Assembly (NCBI GenBank): GCA_050245975.1
Contig: JBFWWW010000029.1
Location: 1 to 29,086, forward strand
Direction of reading: 5' to 3'
Source of the DNA: JBFWWW01 sp050245975
GTDB taxonomy: Bacteria > Pseudomonadota > Alphaproteobacteria > Rhizobiales > Hyphomicrobiaceae
Length of the DNA stretch: 29,086 nucleotides
Both the position numbers and the translations under genes were made by a program. The number at the start of each line of letters is the position of its first letter. The stretch's first letter is position 1. Below, piece after piece: positions 14,903 to 23,185 of the stretch. The notes under the pieces were generated by a model. The model did no database searches, was not told the DNA's origin, and saw only the letters and a program-made list of their open reading frames with translations.

Positions 14903-17682
14903 GGGCATGCTCCGTTCTGGTGCTGCAGGGCGGCCCAGAGGCGATGCGGCAGCACCGGCACTTTGCGCATCGTGACTCCGGTGGCGTGGCGGATGGCGCC
15001 GAGGATGGCGGGCGCGGTCGCCACCAGCGCCGGCTCGCCGACGCCCTTGGCGCCATAGGGACCTTCGGGCTCCGGGTCCTCGATGAGATGGATCTTCACC
15101 GGCGGCATGTCGCCGGCTGTCGGGATGAGATAGTCGTGCAGGTTCTCGGTGCGGCCCGGCAGGTATTCCTCCATGAGCGCGAGGCCGAGGCCCTGCGCGA
15201 TGCCGCCGTGAATCTGTCCCTCGGTCAGAGTCGGATTGATGGCGCGGCCGACGTCGTGCGCGGCGGCGATGGCGAGCACCTTGACGGTGCCGAGCGCGAC
15301 GTCGACGGCGACCTCGGCCACCTGCGCGGCGAAGCCGTAGGTGGCGTAGGGCACGCCCTGGCCCCGGGCGTCGAGCATCGAAGTCGGCGGATCGTAGCTG
15401 CCGTGGCCCTGCAGCACCGTGCCGCTATCGTCGAGGCGCGGCAGCGCCGCGAGATCGACCGTGCGCGTGCCGCCGATGATAAGGCGCGTGCCGTCGAGCG
15501 TCAGCGTCGCGTCGGGCCCGGCGTTGGCGAGCTGCAGGACCTGGCGGCGCAAATCCCGTCCGGCGAGCTCGACCGCCTTGCCGGAGACGAACGTCTGGCG
15601 GGAGGCGGAGGTCTTGCCGGCGTCGGGCGTCAGGTCGGTGTCGCCGACGACGACGCGGAAGGCCTGGGGCGGCAGGCCGAGGGCATCGGCGCAGATCTGC
15701 AGCAGCACCGTCGTCGAGCCCTGGCCGATGTCGACGGCGCCGTTCCACAGCGTCAGCCGGCCGTCGGCGGCGAGCGTGACGCGCATGGCGGACGGGTTCG
15801 ACAGCGAGGTGTTGCCGCAGCCGTACCACATGCAGGCGATGCCGGCGCCGCGCCGGAGGCGGCCGTCGGAGGCCGCGTTGTGCGCCTTGGCGCGCGCCAG
15901 CGCGGCGTCCCAGTCGGGCTTCAGCGCGTCGAGACACTGCGGCAGGCCCGCCGAGGCGGCCAGCACCTGGCCCGATGCGGTCCGATCGCCGTGGCCGAGC
16001 GCGTTGATGCGGCGGATCGACCAGCGGTCGAGGCCGAGCATCTCGGCGAGGTCGTCCATCAGCGTCTCGTTGGCGATGGCGGCCTGTGGCACGCCGAAGC
16101 CGCGGAAGGCGCCGGCCGGCGGCTCGTTGGTGTGGATGGCGCGCGTGGCGTTGCGCACGTTGGGCACGCGGTAGGGGCCGTGCGCGTGCACCGGGACGCG
16201 GTTGGCGACGGTGGGGCCCCAGGACGCATAGGCCCCCGTATTGAAGTCGCCCGTCATCTCGTAGGCGGTGAGGCGGCCGTCGCGGTCGGCGGAGGCGCGG
16301 GCGCGGATCGCGGCGGGGTGGCGCTTGGTGGAGGAGGCCATGGATTCGATGCGGCTGTAGACCATGCGCACCGGCCGCTTCAGCCGCCACGCCGCGACCG
16401 CCAGCAGCGGCTGCACCGAGACGTCGAGCTTGCCGCCGAAGCCGCCGCCGCAGGCCGACGGGATGATGCGCACGCGATCCTTGCCGATGCCGAGCGCGCG
16501 CGCCACGTCCTCCAGGTCCATGTGCGGCGCCTGCGTGCAGGCCCAGATCTCGATGCGGTCCGGGTCCTTGTCCGGATTGGCGCCGACGGGGAGCGCATAG
16601 CCGGCCTCGGGCTCGATGTAGGCATGCTCGACGAACGAGGTCTCGAACGTGCCCTCGGCCGTCGCGGCGGCTGCCGCGTGGCCGGCCGCCACGTCGCCGC
16701 ATTCGAGGTAGCCGCGCGTCAGGATGTTGCCCGCCGCATGCGCGTGCAGGAGGGGCGCGTTGTCGGCAAGGGCGGCGTCGATGCCGGCGATGGCGTCCCG
16801 TGGCTGCCAGGCGATGGGGATGTCGGCCGCGTCCACCGCTTCGACCGCCGCGCGCGTGCCGACGAGCGCCAGCACGGCCTCGCCGCGATAGCGCACCGCG
16901 CCGGGCGCGAGGATCGGCTGGTCCTTGAGATGGGCGAAGATGCCGAAGGAGTTCTCGCCCGGCACGTCGGCGGCGGTGAGGACGGCCTCGAGACCGTGGT
17001 CGCGGCGGAAGCGGTCGAGATCGCCGAGGGTGAAGGTGGCGCGCGCGTGCGGCGAGCGGATGGCGCGCAGCCACAGCGCGTCGGCCGGCGCGGCATCGGC
17101 GCCGAAGCGGTCCGTCCCTGCGACTTTCGGCACGCCGTCGGCGCGCGGCAGACGCTGACCAACCACAGGGCCCGGCGATATTTCGGTTCGGTGCGGTGCC
17201 GGTGCGGCGGCAGCGAGAACGGCATCGACGATCTTGAGATAGCCCGTGCAGCGGCACAGCACGCCGCCGATGGCGTCCTCCACCTCGGCGCGCGCGGGGG
17301 CGCGATGCCGGGCGAGCAACGCGGTTGCCGCCATCAGCATGCCGGGCGTGCAGATGCCGCACTGGGCCGCGCCGTGGGCGAGGAAGGCGGCGCGCAGGCG
17401 GTCGGTGAGGCCGTCGGGGCCGGGGCCCTCCACGGTGGCGATGCGCGCGCCGTCGGCTTGTCCGGTGGCGACGAGGCAGGCGCACACCTGCTCGTCGTCG
17501 AGCAGCACGGTGCAGGCGCCGCAGTCGCCGGCGTCGCAGCCGATCTTGGTGCCGGTCAGTCCGAGCCCGTTGCGCAGCGTGTCGGCGAGCGATGCGAAGG
17601 GGTCGGCCGCCACGGCGCAGCGCGCGCCGTTGACGGTCAGGTTGATCGTGGCCTGCGGCGCGGGGGCGGGGCGGTCCTGCAT
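14899..17682 (-). CDS. Xanthine dehydrogenase-family hydroxylase, fused 2Fe-2S and molybdopterin subunits (XdhD-like)
   Basis: At 927 residues it fuses two normally separate subunits. Residues 1-155 hold the plant-type 2Fe-2S domain (C49, C54, C57, then C67/C69) and the second cluster (C108, C111, C143, C145 in CRCTGY). From about 170 to the end is the molybdopterin subunit, with GGGFGGK at 412-418, GAFRGFG at 524-530, DIGQGS near 651 and the catalytic Glu883 in AKGVGEPA. The AFRGFG form belongs to the xanthine-dehydrogenase side rather than CO dehydrogenase (AYxCSFR). The enzyme would hydroxylate a carbon next to a ring nitrogen using water. E. coli XdhD has the same fusion with a separate FAD gene beside it. 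The ATG overlaps the FAD-subunit stop by one base (TGATG). No maturation factor (XdhC) gene is in the window. Confidence 0.92.
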   Translation of the reverse strand: MQDRPAPAPQATINLTVNGARCAVAADPFASLADTLRNGLGLTGTKIGCDAGDCGACTVLLDDEQVCACLVATGQADGARIATVEGPGPDGLTDRLRAAFLAHGAAQCGICTPGMLMAATALLARHRAPARAEVEDAIGGVLCRCTGYLKIVDAVLAAAAPAPHRTEISPGPVVGQRLPRADGVPKVAGTDRFGADAAPADALWLRAIRSPHARATFTLGDLDRFRRDHGLEAVLTAADVPGENSFGIFAHLKDQPILAPGAVRYRGEAVLALVGTRAAVEAVDAADIPIAWQPRDAIAGIDAALADNAPLLHAHAAGNILTRGYLECGDVAAGHAAAAATAEGTFETSFVEHAYIEPEAGYALPVGANPDKDPDRIEIWACTQAPHMDLEDVARALGIGKDRVRIIPSACGGGFGGKLDVSVQPLLAVAAWRLKRPVRMVYSRIESMASSTKRHPAAIRARASADRDGRLTAYEMTGDFNTGAYASWGPTVANRVPVHAHGPYRVPNVRNATRAIHTNEPPAGAFRGFGVPQAAIANETLMDDLAEMLGLDRWSIRRINALGHGDRTASGQVLAASAGLPQCLDALKPDWDAALARAKAHNAASDGRLRRGAGIACMWYGCGNTSLSNPSAMRVTLAADGRLTLWNGAVDIGQGSTTVLLQICADALGLPPQAFRVVVGDTDLTPDAGKTSASRQTFVSGKAVELAGRDLRRQVLQLANAGPDATLTLDGTRLIIGGTRTVDLAALPRLDDSGTVLQGHGSYDPPTSMLDARGQGVPYATYGFAAQVAEVAVDVALGTVKVLAIAAAHDVGRAINPTLTEGQIHGGIAQGLGLALMEEYLPGRTENLHDYLIPTAGDMPPVKIHLIEDPEPEGPYGAKGVGEPALVATAPAILGAIRHATGVTMRKVPVLPHRLWAALQHQNGACP

Positions 17683-18593
17683 CAGGCGGCCTTTCCCGTC
17701 GAAGAGGGGCCTGAAGAAGATGGGCCTGCCGAAGTGTGGCGTGTCGAAGGGCGGCCCATCTCGCGCACGAGATCGCGCACCAGCGTCAGCGCGGCGGCGC
17801 GGCGGTAGTCGGCGCTGGCGCGCACGTCGCCGATGGGGGCGAGGGAGGCGAGGTGCCCGGCGGTGACGATGGCGGACAGGTCGGCGGTTGCCGCTTTGCC
17901 GGCGAGCGCGGCTTCGAGCGCGGGGAGCCGCTGCGCGACGGCCGAGCAGGCGCCGACCGCGATGCGCGCGCGTGCGATGGTGCCGTCCGCGCCGGCCTCG
18001 ATGACCCCGGAGGCCATGACGATGGAGATGACGAGATAGCGCCGCGCGCCGAGCTTCAGGAAGTGGCCGGAGCCGGCGGCGCGCGGCACGATCAGCGCGG
18101 TGACGATCTCGTCGCTTGTGAGCGCCGTGCGGCGGTTGCCGGTGATGAAGCCGGAGAGCGGCAGCCGGCGCGAACCGCGGACGGAGGCGGTCTCCACCTC
18201 CGCGTCGAGCGCCAGGAGGCAGGGCACGCCGTCGGCGGCCGGCGAGGCGTTGCACACGTTGCCGGCGATGGTGCCGCGGTTCTGGATCTGGACGCCGCCG
18301 ACGTCGCGCGCGGCGCGCTTGAGGCCGTCGAAGACGGGCGGCAGGTCGGCGGCCAGCAGCGCGCTCCAGGTGACGCCGGCGCCGATGCGCCAGCCGTCGG
18401 CCGTCGCGGCGATGCCCTTGAGTTCGTCGAGCGCGCCGATGTCGAGCACGTCGGCGTGGCGCAGGTCGCCCCAGGCGGCGCGCGTGGTGCGGGCGGGGTA
18501 GACGTCCGTGCCGCCGGCCAGGATCGTCACGGGGCGCGCGGCGCGGAGGGCGAGGGCGTCGGCGAGCGATGCGGGGCGGTCATAGGCAACCAT
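17682..18593 (-). CDS. Xanthine dehydrogenase-family FAD-binding subunit
   Basis: The 303 residues show the FAD-contact motifs of the CoxM/XdhB/YgfM family: LAGGTDVYP near residues 25-33 and TIAGNVCNASPAADGVPCLLALDA near 105-130, followed by a typical CO-dehydrogenase flavoprotein C-terminal domain. It takes electrons from the 2Fe-2S clusters of the fused hydroxylase encoded next and passes them to NAD+ or another acceptor. ATG 18593 has GGGAG close upstream and lies 11 bases after hyuB. The last 20 or so residues are Ser/Pro/Gly-rich and not family-like, probably a flexible extension. Confidence 0.92.
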   Translation of the reverse strand: MVAYDRPASLADALALRAARPVTILAGGTDVYPARTTRAAWGDLRHADVLDIGALDELKGIAATADGWRIGAGVTWSALLAADLPPVFDGLKRAARDVGGVQIQNRGTIAGNVCNASPAADGVPCLLALDAEVETASVRGSRRLPLSGFITGNRRTALTSDEIVTALIVPRAAGSGHFLKLGARRYLVISIVMASGVIEAGADGTIARARIAVGACSAVAQRLPALEAALAGKAATADLSAIVTAGHLASLAPIGDVRASADYRRAAALTLVRDLVREMGRPSTRHTSAGPSSSGPSSTGKAA

Positions 18594-18604
18594 CGGCGTC
18601 TCCC

Positions 18605-20407
18605 TCACCCTTTGCGCCCGTCGGCGGTCATGTCGGCGGTCATCGCGGCGCGCCGGCCGGCGGTCGCGGCGGCATCGACGCCGCCGCCGGCATCGAGCAC
18701 GACGCCCCACAGGTCGGCGGCGGCCTCGCGGCTGTAGGTGCCGCGCGCGACGTCGCGCGCCACCAGCGCGGGATCGCGCTCGCGCGCCGGACCGTAGCCG
18801 CCGCCGCCGGGCGTCATCACCTCGACGCGGTCGCCGGGGCCGATGGCGATGTCCTGGTCCTTCGACAGGTGCGGCGGGACGATGGTCTCGCCGCCGCGAT
18901 GGATGCGCACGATGTTGGGCCCGCCGTCGCCGCCGCCGAGCACCCCCGGCGGGCCGAAGCGGCCGTGATCCATGACGAAGGAGGCGCGCGCCTCCCCGCG
19001 CAGCACCTCGACCTCGTAGTGCACGCCGAAGCCGCCGCGCGTGCGGCCCGCCCCGCCCGAGCCCTCGCGCAGGGCGAAGCGGCGGAAGAGGATCGGGAAC
19101 TTCTGCTCCATCACCTCCACCGGCGGCGTGCGCGAGATGCCGATGGTGGAGCAGCCGTTGGTGAGGCCGTCGTGCCCGGCGCTGCCGCCGTAGCCGCCGC
19201 CGGAGATCTGGTACATCACGTAGCCCGCGCCGGTCTCGGGATCGGGGCCGCCGAGGCAGAAATTGCCGGATGAGCCGGCGGGCGCGGCCCACAGCCGGCC
19301 GGGGATCGCCTGTGCGAGCGCCAGGAACACGGCTTCCGCGATGCGCTGCGAGACCTCCGCCGCGCAGCCGGAGACGGGACGGGGATAGCGCGCATCGAGG
19401 AACGTGCCCGCGACGCCCGCGATCGTGAGCGGGGCGAAGGCGCCGGCGTTGAGCGGCGTATCCGGGAAGACGTGGCGCACGGCGAGATAGACCGCCGACA
19501 GCGTGGTGGCGAGCACCGAGTTCATGGGGCCGCGGCAGGGCGGCGAGGAGCCGGCGAAATCGAAGGCCAGGTGATCACCGGCCTTGGTCAGCGCCAGCGC
19601 GATCTTCAGCGGCTCGTTCACGACGCCGTCGGAATCGACGAAGGCCTCGGCGCGATAGGTGCCGTCGGGAATGGCGCGGATGTGCGCGCGCATCAGCTCG
19701 GCGGCGCGGACCTCCAGTTCGGCGATGGCGCGCCGCAGGACGGCAAGGCCGTAGCGGTCGATCAGCTCGGTGAGGCGGCGCTCGCCGACCTTGAGGGCCG
19801 CGGCCTGCGCCTTGATGTCGCCGATGCGCTGGTCGGCGACGCGGATGTTGGAGCAGATGATGGCGAAGATCTCGGGGTCCATCACGCCGCGCTTGAAGAG
19901 CTTCACGGGCGGCAGGCGCAGCCCTTCCTGCTCCACCTCCGTCGCGTGCGCGGAAAATCCGCCCGGCACCATGCCGCCCACGTCGGGCCAGTGGCCGGTG
20001 TTCTGCAGCCAGCAGACGGGCTCGCCCCGGTAGTAGAAGGGCAGCGCGAAGCGCACGTCCATCAGGTGCGTGCCGCCGAGATAGGGATCGTTGACGATGT
20101 AGATGTCGCCGGGCTCGGGCTTGCCCGCCTTGCCCGCGCCGATGAGGCGCACGAGGTGCTGGGTGGACGACTGCATGGTGCCGACGAACACCGGCAGGCC
20201 CAGCTCGCCCTGCGAGATGAGACGGCCCGTGTCCCAGTCGTAGATGCCGTCGGCGCGGTCGTCGGCTTCCGCGATCACGGGCGAGAAGGCGGCGCGCGAG
20301 AAGGCGATGTCCATCTCGTTGCAGACCTGGCGCAGGCCGGCCTCGATGACGGCGAGCGTCAGCGGATCGAGTGCGGGGTCGGGTTGTGTGATGGTCGGTT
20401 GCGTCAT
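18605..20407 (-). CDS. hyuB: Hydantoinase B / oxoprolinase-family subunit
   Basis: The protein has 600 residues, typical for HyuB. It begins LDPLTLAVIEAGLRQVCNEMD and shows GELGLPVFVGTM, PGDIYIVNDPYLGGTHL, GHWPDVGGMVPGG and the C-terminal glycine-rich signatures ISGGGYGGSAGHDG, REGSGGAGRTRGG and MTPGGGGYGPA. With HyuA it forms an ATP-dependent amidohydrolase; known members open N-methylhydantoin, 5-oxoproline, or carboxylate acetone-like substrates. Its ATG overlaps the hyuA stop (ATGA), so the subunits are probably made in equal amounts. In this operon, ring opening of a lactam or imide produced by the hydroxylase and reductase is the likely role (inference). Confidence 0.93.
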   Translation of the reverse strand: MTQPTITQPDPALDPLTLAVIEAGLRQVCNEMDIAFSRAAFSPVIAEADDRADGIYDWDTGRLISQGELGLPVFVGTMQSSTQHLVRLIGAGKAGKPEPGDIYIVNDPYLGGTHLMDVRFALPFYYRGEPVCWLQNTGHWPDVGGMVPGGFSAHATEVEQEGLRLPPVKLFKRGVMDPEIFAIICSNIRVADQRIGDIKAQAAALKVGERRLTELIDRYGLAVLRRAIAELEVRAAELMRAHIRAIPDGTYRAEAFVDSDGVVNEPLKIALALTKAGDHLAFDFAGSSPPCRGPMNSVLATTLSAVYLAVRHVFPDTPLNAGAFAPLTIAGVAGTFLDARYPRPVSGCAAEVSQRIAEAVFLALAQAIPGRLWAAPAGSSGNFCLGGPDPETGAGYVMYQISGGGYGGSAGHDGLTNGCSTIGISRTPPVEVMEQKFPILFRRFALREGSGGAGRTRGGFGVHYEVEVLRGEARASFVMDHGRFGPPGVLGGGDGGPNIVRIHRGGETIVPPHLSKDQDIAIGPGDRVEVMTPGGGGYGPARERDPALVARDVARGTYSREAAADLWGVVLDAGGGVDAAATAGRRAAMTADMTADGRKG

Positions 20408-22476
20408 GGCGTGCCGACCCTGATGCGCAGGTTGCCGTTGTCGTCGACGGTGGCCGTGGCGCCGGGCTCGATGACGGTGGTGGCGTCGATCTGCTCGACG
20501 ACCGCGGGGCCGGCGATCGCCGCGCCGATGGGAAGCCGGTCGCGGGCGTAGATGGCGGCCGGCTGCCAGCGCCCGTCGGCATAGAGCTGCCGCGTGCCGG
20601 CCGTCGCGCCGGCGAGATCGGACGCGCGTGCGCCCGGGTCGAGCAGGCCGGCGACGGGGAAGGGGCGCCGCTGGCCGATCACGGACGTGCACAGGTTGAC
20701 GAGCACCGCCTTGATCTCCGGCAGGTCCACCTGGAAGCGGGCGAAGTAGGCGGCCTCGAACAGCGCCTGCAGCGCCTCGCGGGTCACGTCGGGGGAGGGA
20801 ATGGCGACGCGGATGAGGTGCGTCTGGCCGCGGAACTGCATCTCGGCCGAATGCAGCACGCGGGTGGCGACGATCTCGCCCTGCTCGGCGGCGTTGACGG
20901 CCTCGCCGCGCCGGCGCTGGTCCTGCAACGTGGCGCGCACGTCGCCCATGTCCACCTGGTCGAGCGGGGCGTTGAGCGTGTTGACGAAGTCCTGCCGCAG
21001 GTCGGCGACGAGGCAGCCGAGCGCGTTGGTGAGCCCGGGCCGCGCCGGCACCAGCACCTCCGGGATGCCGAGCTCGCGCGCCAGCGCCACCGCATGCAGC
21101 GGGCCGGCGCCGCCGAAGGCGAACAGCACGAAGTCGCGCGGGTCGTAGCCGCGCGAGAGCGACACCATGCGGATGGCGCCCGACATCAGCGTGTTGCCGA
21201 GGCGGATGACGGCGGCCGCGGCGGCTTCGATGCCGATGCCGAGCGGGCGGGCCAGCTCGCGCTCGAAGGCCGCGCGCACCTGATCGATGCCGACGGCGGT
21301 CTTGACGCCCAGCAGCGCCTCCGGCGACAGGCGGCCGAGCACGAGATTGGCGTCGGTGATGGTGGGCCGCGTGCCGCCGCGCCCGAAGCAGATGGGGCCG
21401 GGCTCCGCGCCGGCGCTCTCCGGCCCGACCTTCAGCATGCCGGCGGCATCGAGCGAGGCGATGGAGCCGCCGCCGGCGCCGACGGTGCGCACGTCCACCA
21501 TCGGCACGTGGATCGGCAGGCCGTAGTCGATGGTGAGCTCGGCCGATACCTCGGGCACGCCGCCGTGGATCAGCGCCACGTCCGTCGAGGTGCCGCCCAT
21601 GTCGTAGGTGATCGCGTTGGCGCCGCCGCACTGCGCCAGCGTCGCGGCCGCCGCCATGACGCCCGAGGCGGGCCCCGACATGACGGTCTTGGCGGCCTCG
21701 CGGGCGACGAGGGGGGCCGCCACCGTGCCGCCGTTGCCGTTCATCACCAGGAGGTCGCGGCGGAAGCCGTGCGCGGCAAGGTCGGTGGACAGGCGGTGCA
21801 CGTAGCGGTCGAGGATCGGCTGCACGGCGGCGTTGATGGAGGCCGTGGTGCCGCGCTCGTACTCGCGATACTCCGACAGCAGGGCCGAGCCCTGCGTGAT
21901 GTAGGCGTTGGGCCAGAGCCCCTGCGCGATCTCGGCCGCGCGGCGCTCGTGCGCCGGGTTGGCGTAGGCGTGCAGGAAATGGATGACGAGGCTTTCGCAG
22001 CCCGCCGCCAGCAGCGCGCGCACGGCGTCGGCCACCTCCGCCTCGTCGAGCGGCGTGACGACCTCGCCCCTCGCGTTCATGCGCTCGGAAACCTCGATGC
22101 GCAGGTCGCGCGGCACCAGCGGCTCGAACGTGCCGAAGAGGCCGTAGGGCTTCGGGCGCGTGCGCCGGCCCAGCTCGAGGATGTCGCGGAAGCCGCGCGT
22201 GGTGATGAGGCCGACGCGGGCGAGCTTGCGCTCCAGGATGGCGTTGGTGGTGGCGGTGGTGCCGTGGATGATGAGGTCGAGGCTGTCGACGGGCACGCCG
22301 GCGCCGGCGATGGCCGCGAGCACGCCGAGCGCCTGGTTGTCCGCCGTCGTCGGGATCTTGGCGAGCCGGACGCCCGTGCCCTGCGCCGTCTCTTCCAGCA
22401 GCAGCAGGTCGGTGAAGGTGCCGCCGACGTCGACACCCACCACGCGGCGCTGGACCGGTCTTGCGGCTTGGGGCAC
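20404..22476 (-). CDS. hyuA: Hydantoinase A / oxoprolinase-family ATP-dependent subunit
   Basis: The 690-residue protein of the HyuA/acetone carboxylase beta group has actin-like ATPase motifs: phosphate-1 GVDVGGTFTD at 14-23 and YDMGGTSTDVAL near 290. Family signatures HGTTATTNA, RTVGAGGGSIA, GPICFGRGG and TDANLVLGRLSP are also present. It supplies the phosphorylation step of the HyuAB amidohydrolase. Translation starts at GTG 22476, with GGGAG six bases upstream; there is no ATG nearby. It is the first gene of the eight-gene run, downstream of a predicted promoter at 22504-22533. It differs from acetone carboxylase operons, which need a third gamma subunit that is absent here. Confidence 0.93.
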   Translation of the reverse strand: MPQAARPVQRRVVGVDVGGTFTDLLLLEETAQGTGVRLAKIPTTADNQALGVLAAIAGAGVPVDSLDLIIHGTTATTNAILERKLARVGLITTRGFRDILELGRRTRPKPYGLFGTFEPLVPRDLRIEVSERMNARGEVVTPLDEAEVADAVRALLAAGCESLVIHFLHAYANPAHERRAAEIAQGLWPNAYITQGSALLSEYREYERGTTASINAAVQPILDRYVHRLSTDLAAHGFRRDLLVMNGNGGTVAAPLVAREAAKTVMSGPASGVMAAAATLAQCGGANAITYDMGGTSTDVALIHGGVPEVSAELTIDYGLPIHVPMVDVRTVGAGGGSIASLDAAGMLKVGPESAGAEPGPICFGRGGTRPTITDANLVLGRLSPEALLGVKTAVGIDQVRAAFERELARPLGIGIEAAAAAVIRLGNTLMSGAIRMVSLSRGYDPRDFVLFAFGGAGPLHAVALARELGIPEVLVPARPGLTNALGCLVADLRQDFVNTLNAPLDQVDMGDVRATLQDQRRRGEAVNAAEQGEIVATRVLHSAEMQFRGQTHLIRVAIPSPDVTREALQALFEAAYFARFQVDLPEIKAVLVNLCTSVIGQRRPFPVAGLLDPGARASDLAGATAGTRQLYADGRWQPAAIYARDRLPIGAAIAGPAVVEQIDATTVIEPGATATVDDNGNLRIRVGTP

Positions 22477-22491
22477 GGTCGGCTCCCGACT

Positions 22492-22505
22492 GTTAGTGTA
22501 CGAAC
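22492..22505. promoter_or_regulatory. Candidate MarR operator upstream of hyuA
   Basis: GTTAGTGTACGAAC is a near-palindrome in which GTTnGT and ACnAAC pair perfectly around a two-base centre. It is AT-rich against its surroundings, lies 16 bases upstream of the hyuA GTG and overlaps the predicted -10 box, which suits repression. Binding by the operon's MarR protein is inferred. Confidence 0.45.
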
Positions 22506-22533
22506 GATAGGCGGGCGCGAGGGGGTCTGTAAA
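22504..22533 (-). promoter_or_regulatory. Predicted promoter of the hyuA operon
   Basis: On the minus strand TTTACA (22533-22528, five of six matches to TTGACA) and TATCGT (22509-22504, four of six to TATAAT) are separated by 18 bases. Transcription would begin close to the start codon, leaving a leader of about 20 bases. Confidence 0.45.
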
Positions 22534-22612
22534 GAGCGCCCGTGAAGAGCGCGCCGGCTGCGGGGCGGGCCGGTGCGTTTCGGGTTCAGTCGCCCGGAAT
22601 TCACGCTCCCCC

Positions 22613-22719
22613 TGTCATCCCGGAGGCCGCGCGGCGGCCATCCGGGACCCAGCGTCACAGGCGAGCGCGTGCTCGTGGTTCCTGGGTCCCGGCTCTCGCT
22701 GTGCTCGGCCGGGATGACA
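22613..22719. repeat. Dispersed composite palindrome, copy 4 (opposite orientation)
   Basis: TGTCATCCC to GGGATGACA with internal GGGACCCAG and CTGGGTCCC. The half-elements are in reversed order relative to 9209: the GGCTCTCGCTGTGCTCGGCC hairpin is on the right. Its left hairpin has diverged (GGAGGCCGCGCGGCGGCC) from the TTTCGCGAAGCGAAA form of the later copies. Decayed ends (GAGGATGACA) fill 22720-22810. Confidence 0.85.
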
Positions 22720-22810
22720 GTGGGGGGCGCGGCGGCGAGGATGACAGGAGGGGGCGGCGGCGAGGATGACAAGGTGGGGGATGCTCCGGCGGGGATGACA
22801 GGTAGAGGGC

Positions 22811-23165
22811 GTGAGCACGCCTGTCATCCGGGAAGCCGTGCCCGGAATTTCGCGTCCTCCTGTCATCCCGGAATTTCGCGAAGCGAAATATCCGGGACCC
22901 AGCGTCAGGGGCGAGCGCGTGCTCTTGGTTCCTGGGTCCCGGCTCTCGCTGTGCTCGGCCGGGATGACAGGGAGGGGGGCGGCGGCGAGGATGACAAGGT
23001 GGGGGCGTGAGCACGCCTGTCATCCGGGAAGCCGCGCATGGAATTTCGCGTCCCCCTGTCATCCCGGAATTTCGCGAAGCGAAATATCCGGGACCCAGCG
23101 TCAGGGGCGAGCGCGTGCTCTTGGTTCCTGGGTCCCGGCTCTCGCTGCGCTCGGCCGGGATGACA
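22811..23165. repeat. Tandem duplication of 159 bp at 196-bp spacing, each copy holding the composite palindrome (copies 5 and 6)
   Basis: The segment 22811-22969 (GTGAGCACGCCTGTCATCCG onward) recurs almost unchanged at 23007-23165, offset by 196 bases. Full palindromes are 22861-22969 and 23057-23165. A GGCGGCGAGGATGACAAGG-type spacer lies between them. With copy 4 and its fragments this accounts for the 709-base stretch between hyuA and livF; no gene is seen there. Confidence 0.85.
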
Positions 23166-23185
23166 GGGTGGGAGACGCAAAGGCC

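Noticed and set aside
14920..17808. 962-codon plus-strand open frame opposite the Mo hydroxylase
   Set aside because: Its product is Gly/Ala/Arg/His-rich without domains. The minus strand encodes a complete hydroxylase with every cofactor motif.
20404..22476. Acetone carboxylase or caprolactamase assignment for HyuAB
   Set aside because: Acetone carboxylase needs a gamma subunit, which is absent. Nothing in the motifs singles out caprolactam, so only the broad HyuAB family is claimed.
22613..23165. CRISPR array
   Set aside because: The repeated units are about 110-159 bp, palindromic and not separated by unique spacers of 30-40 bases, and no cas gene is present.
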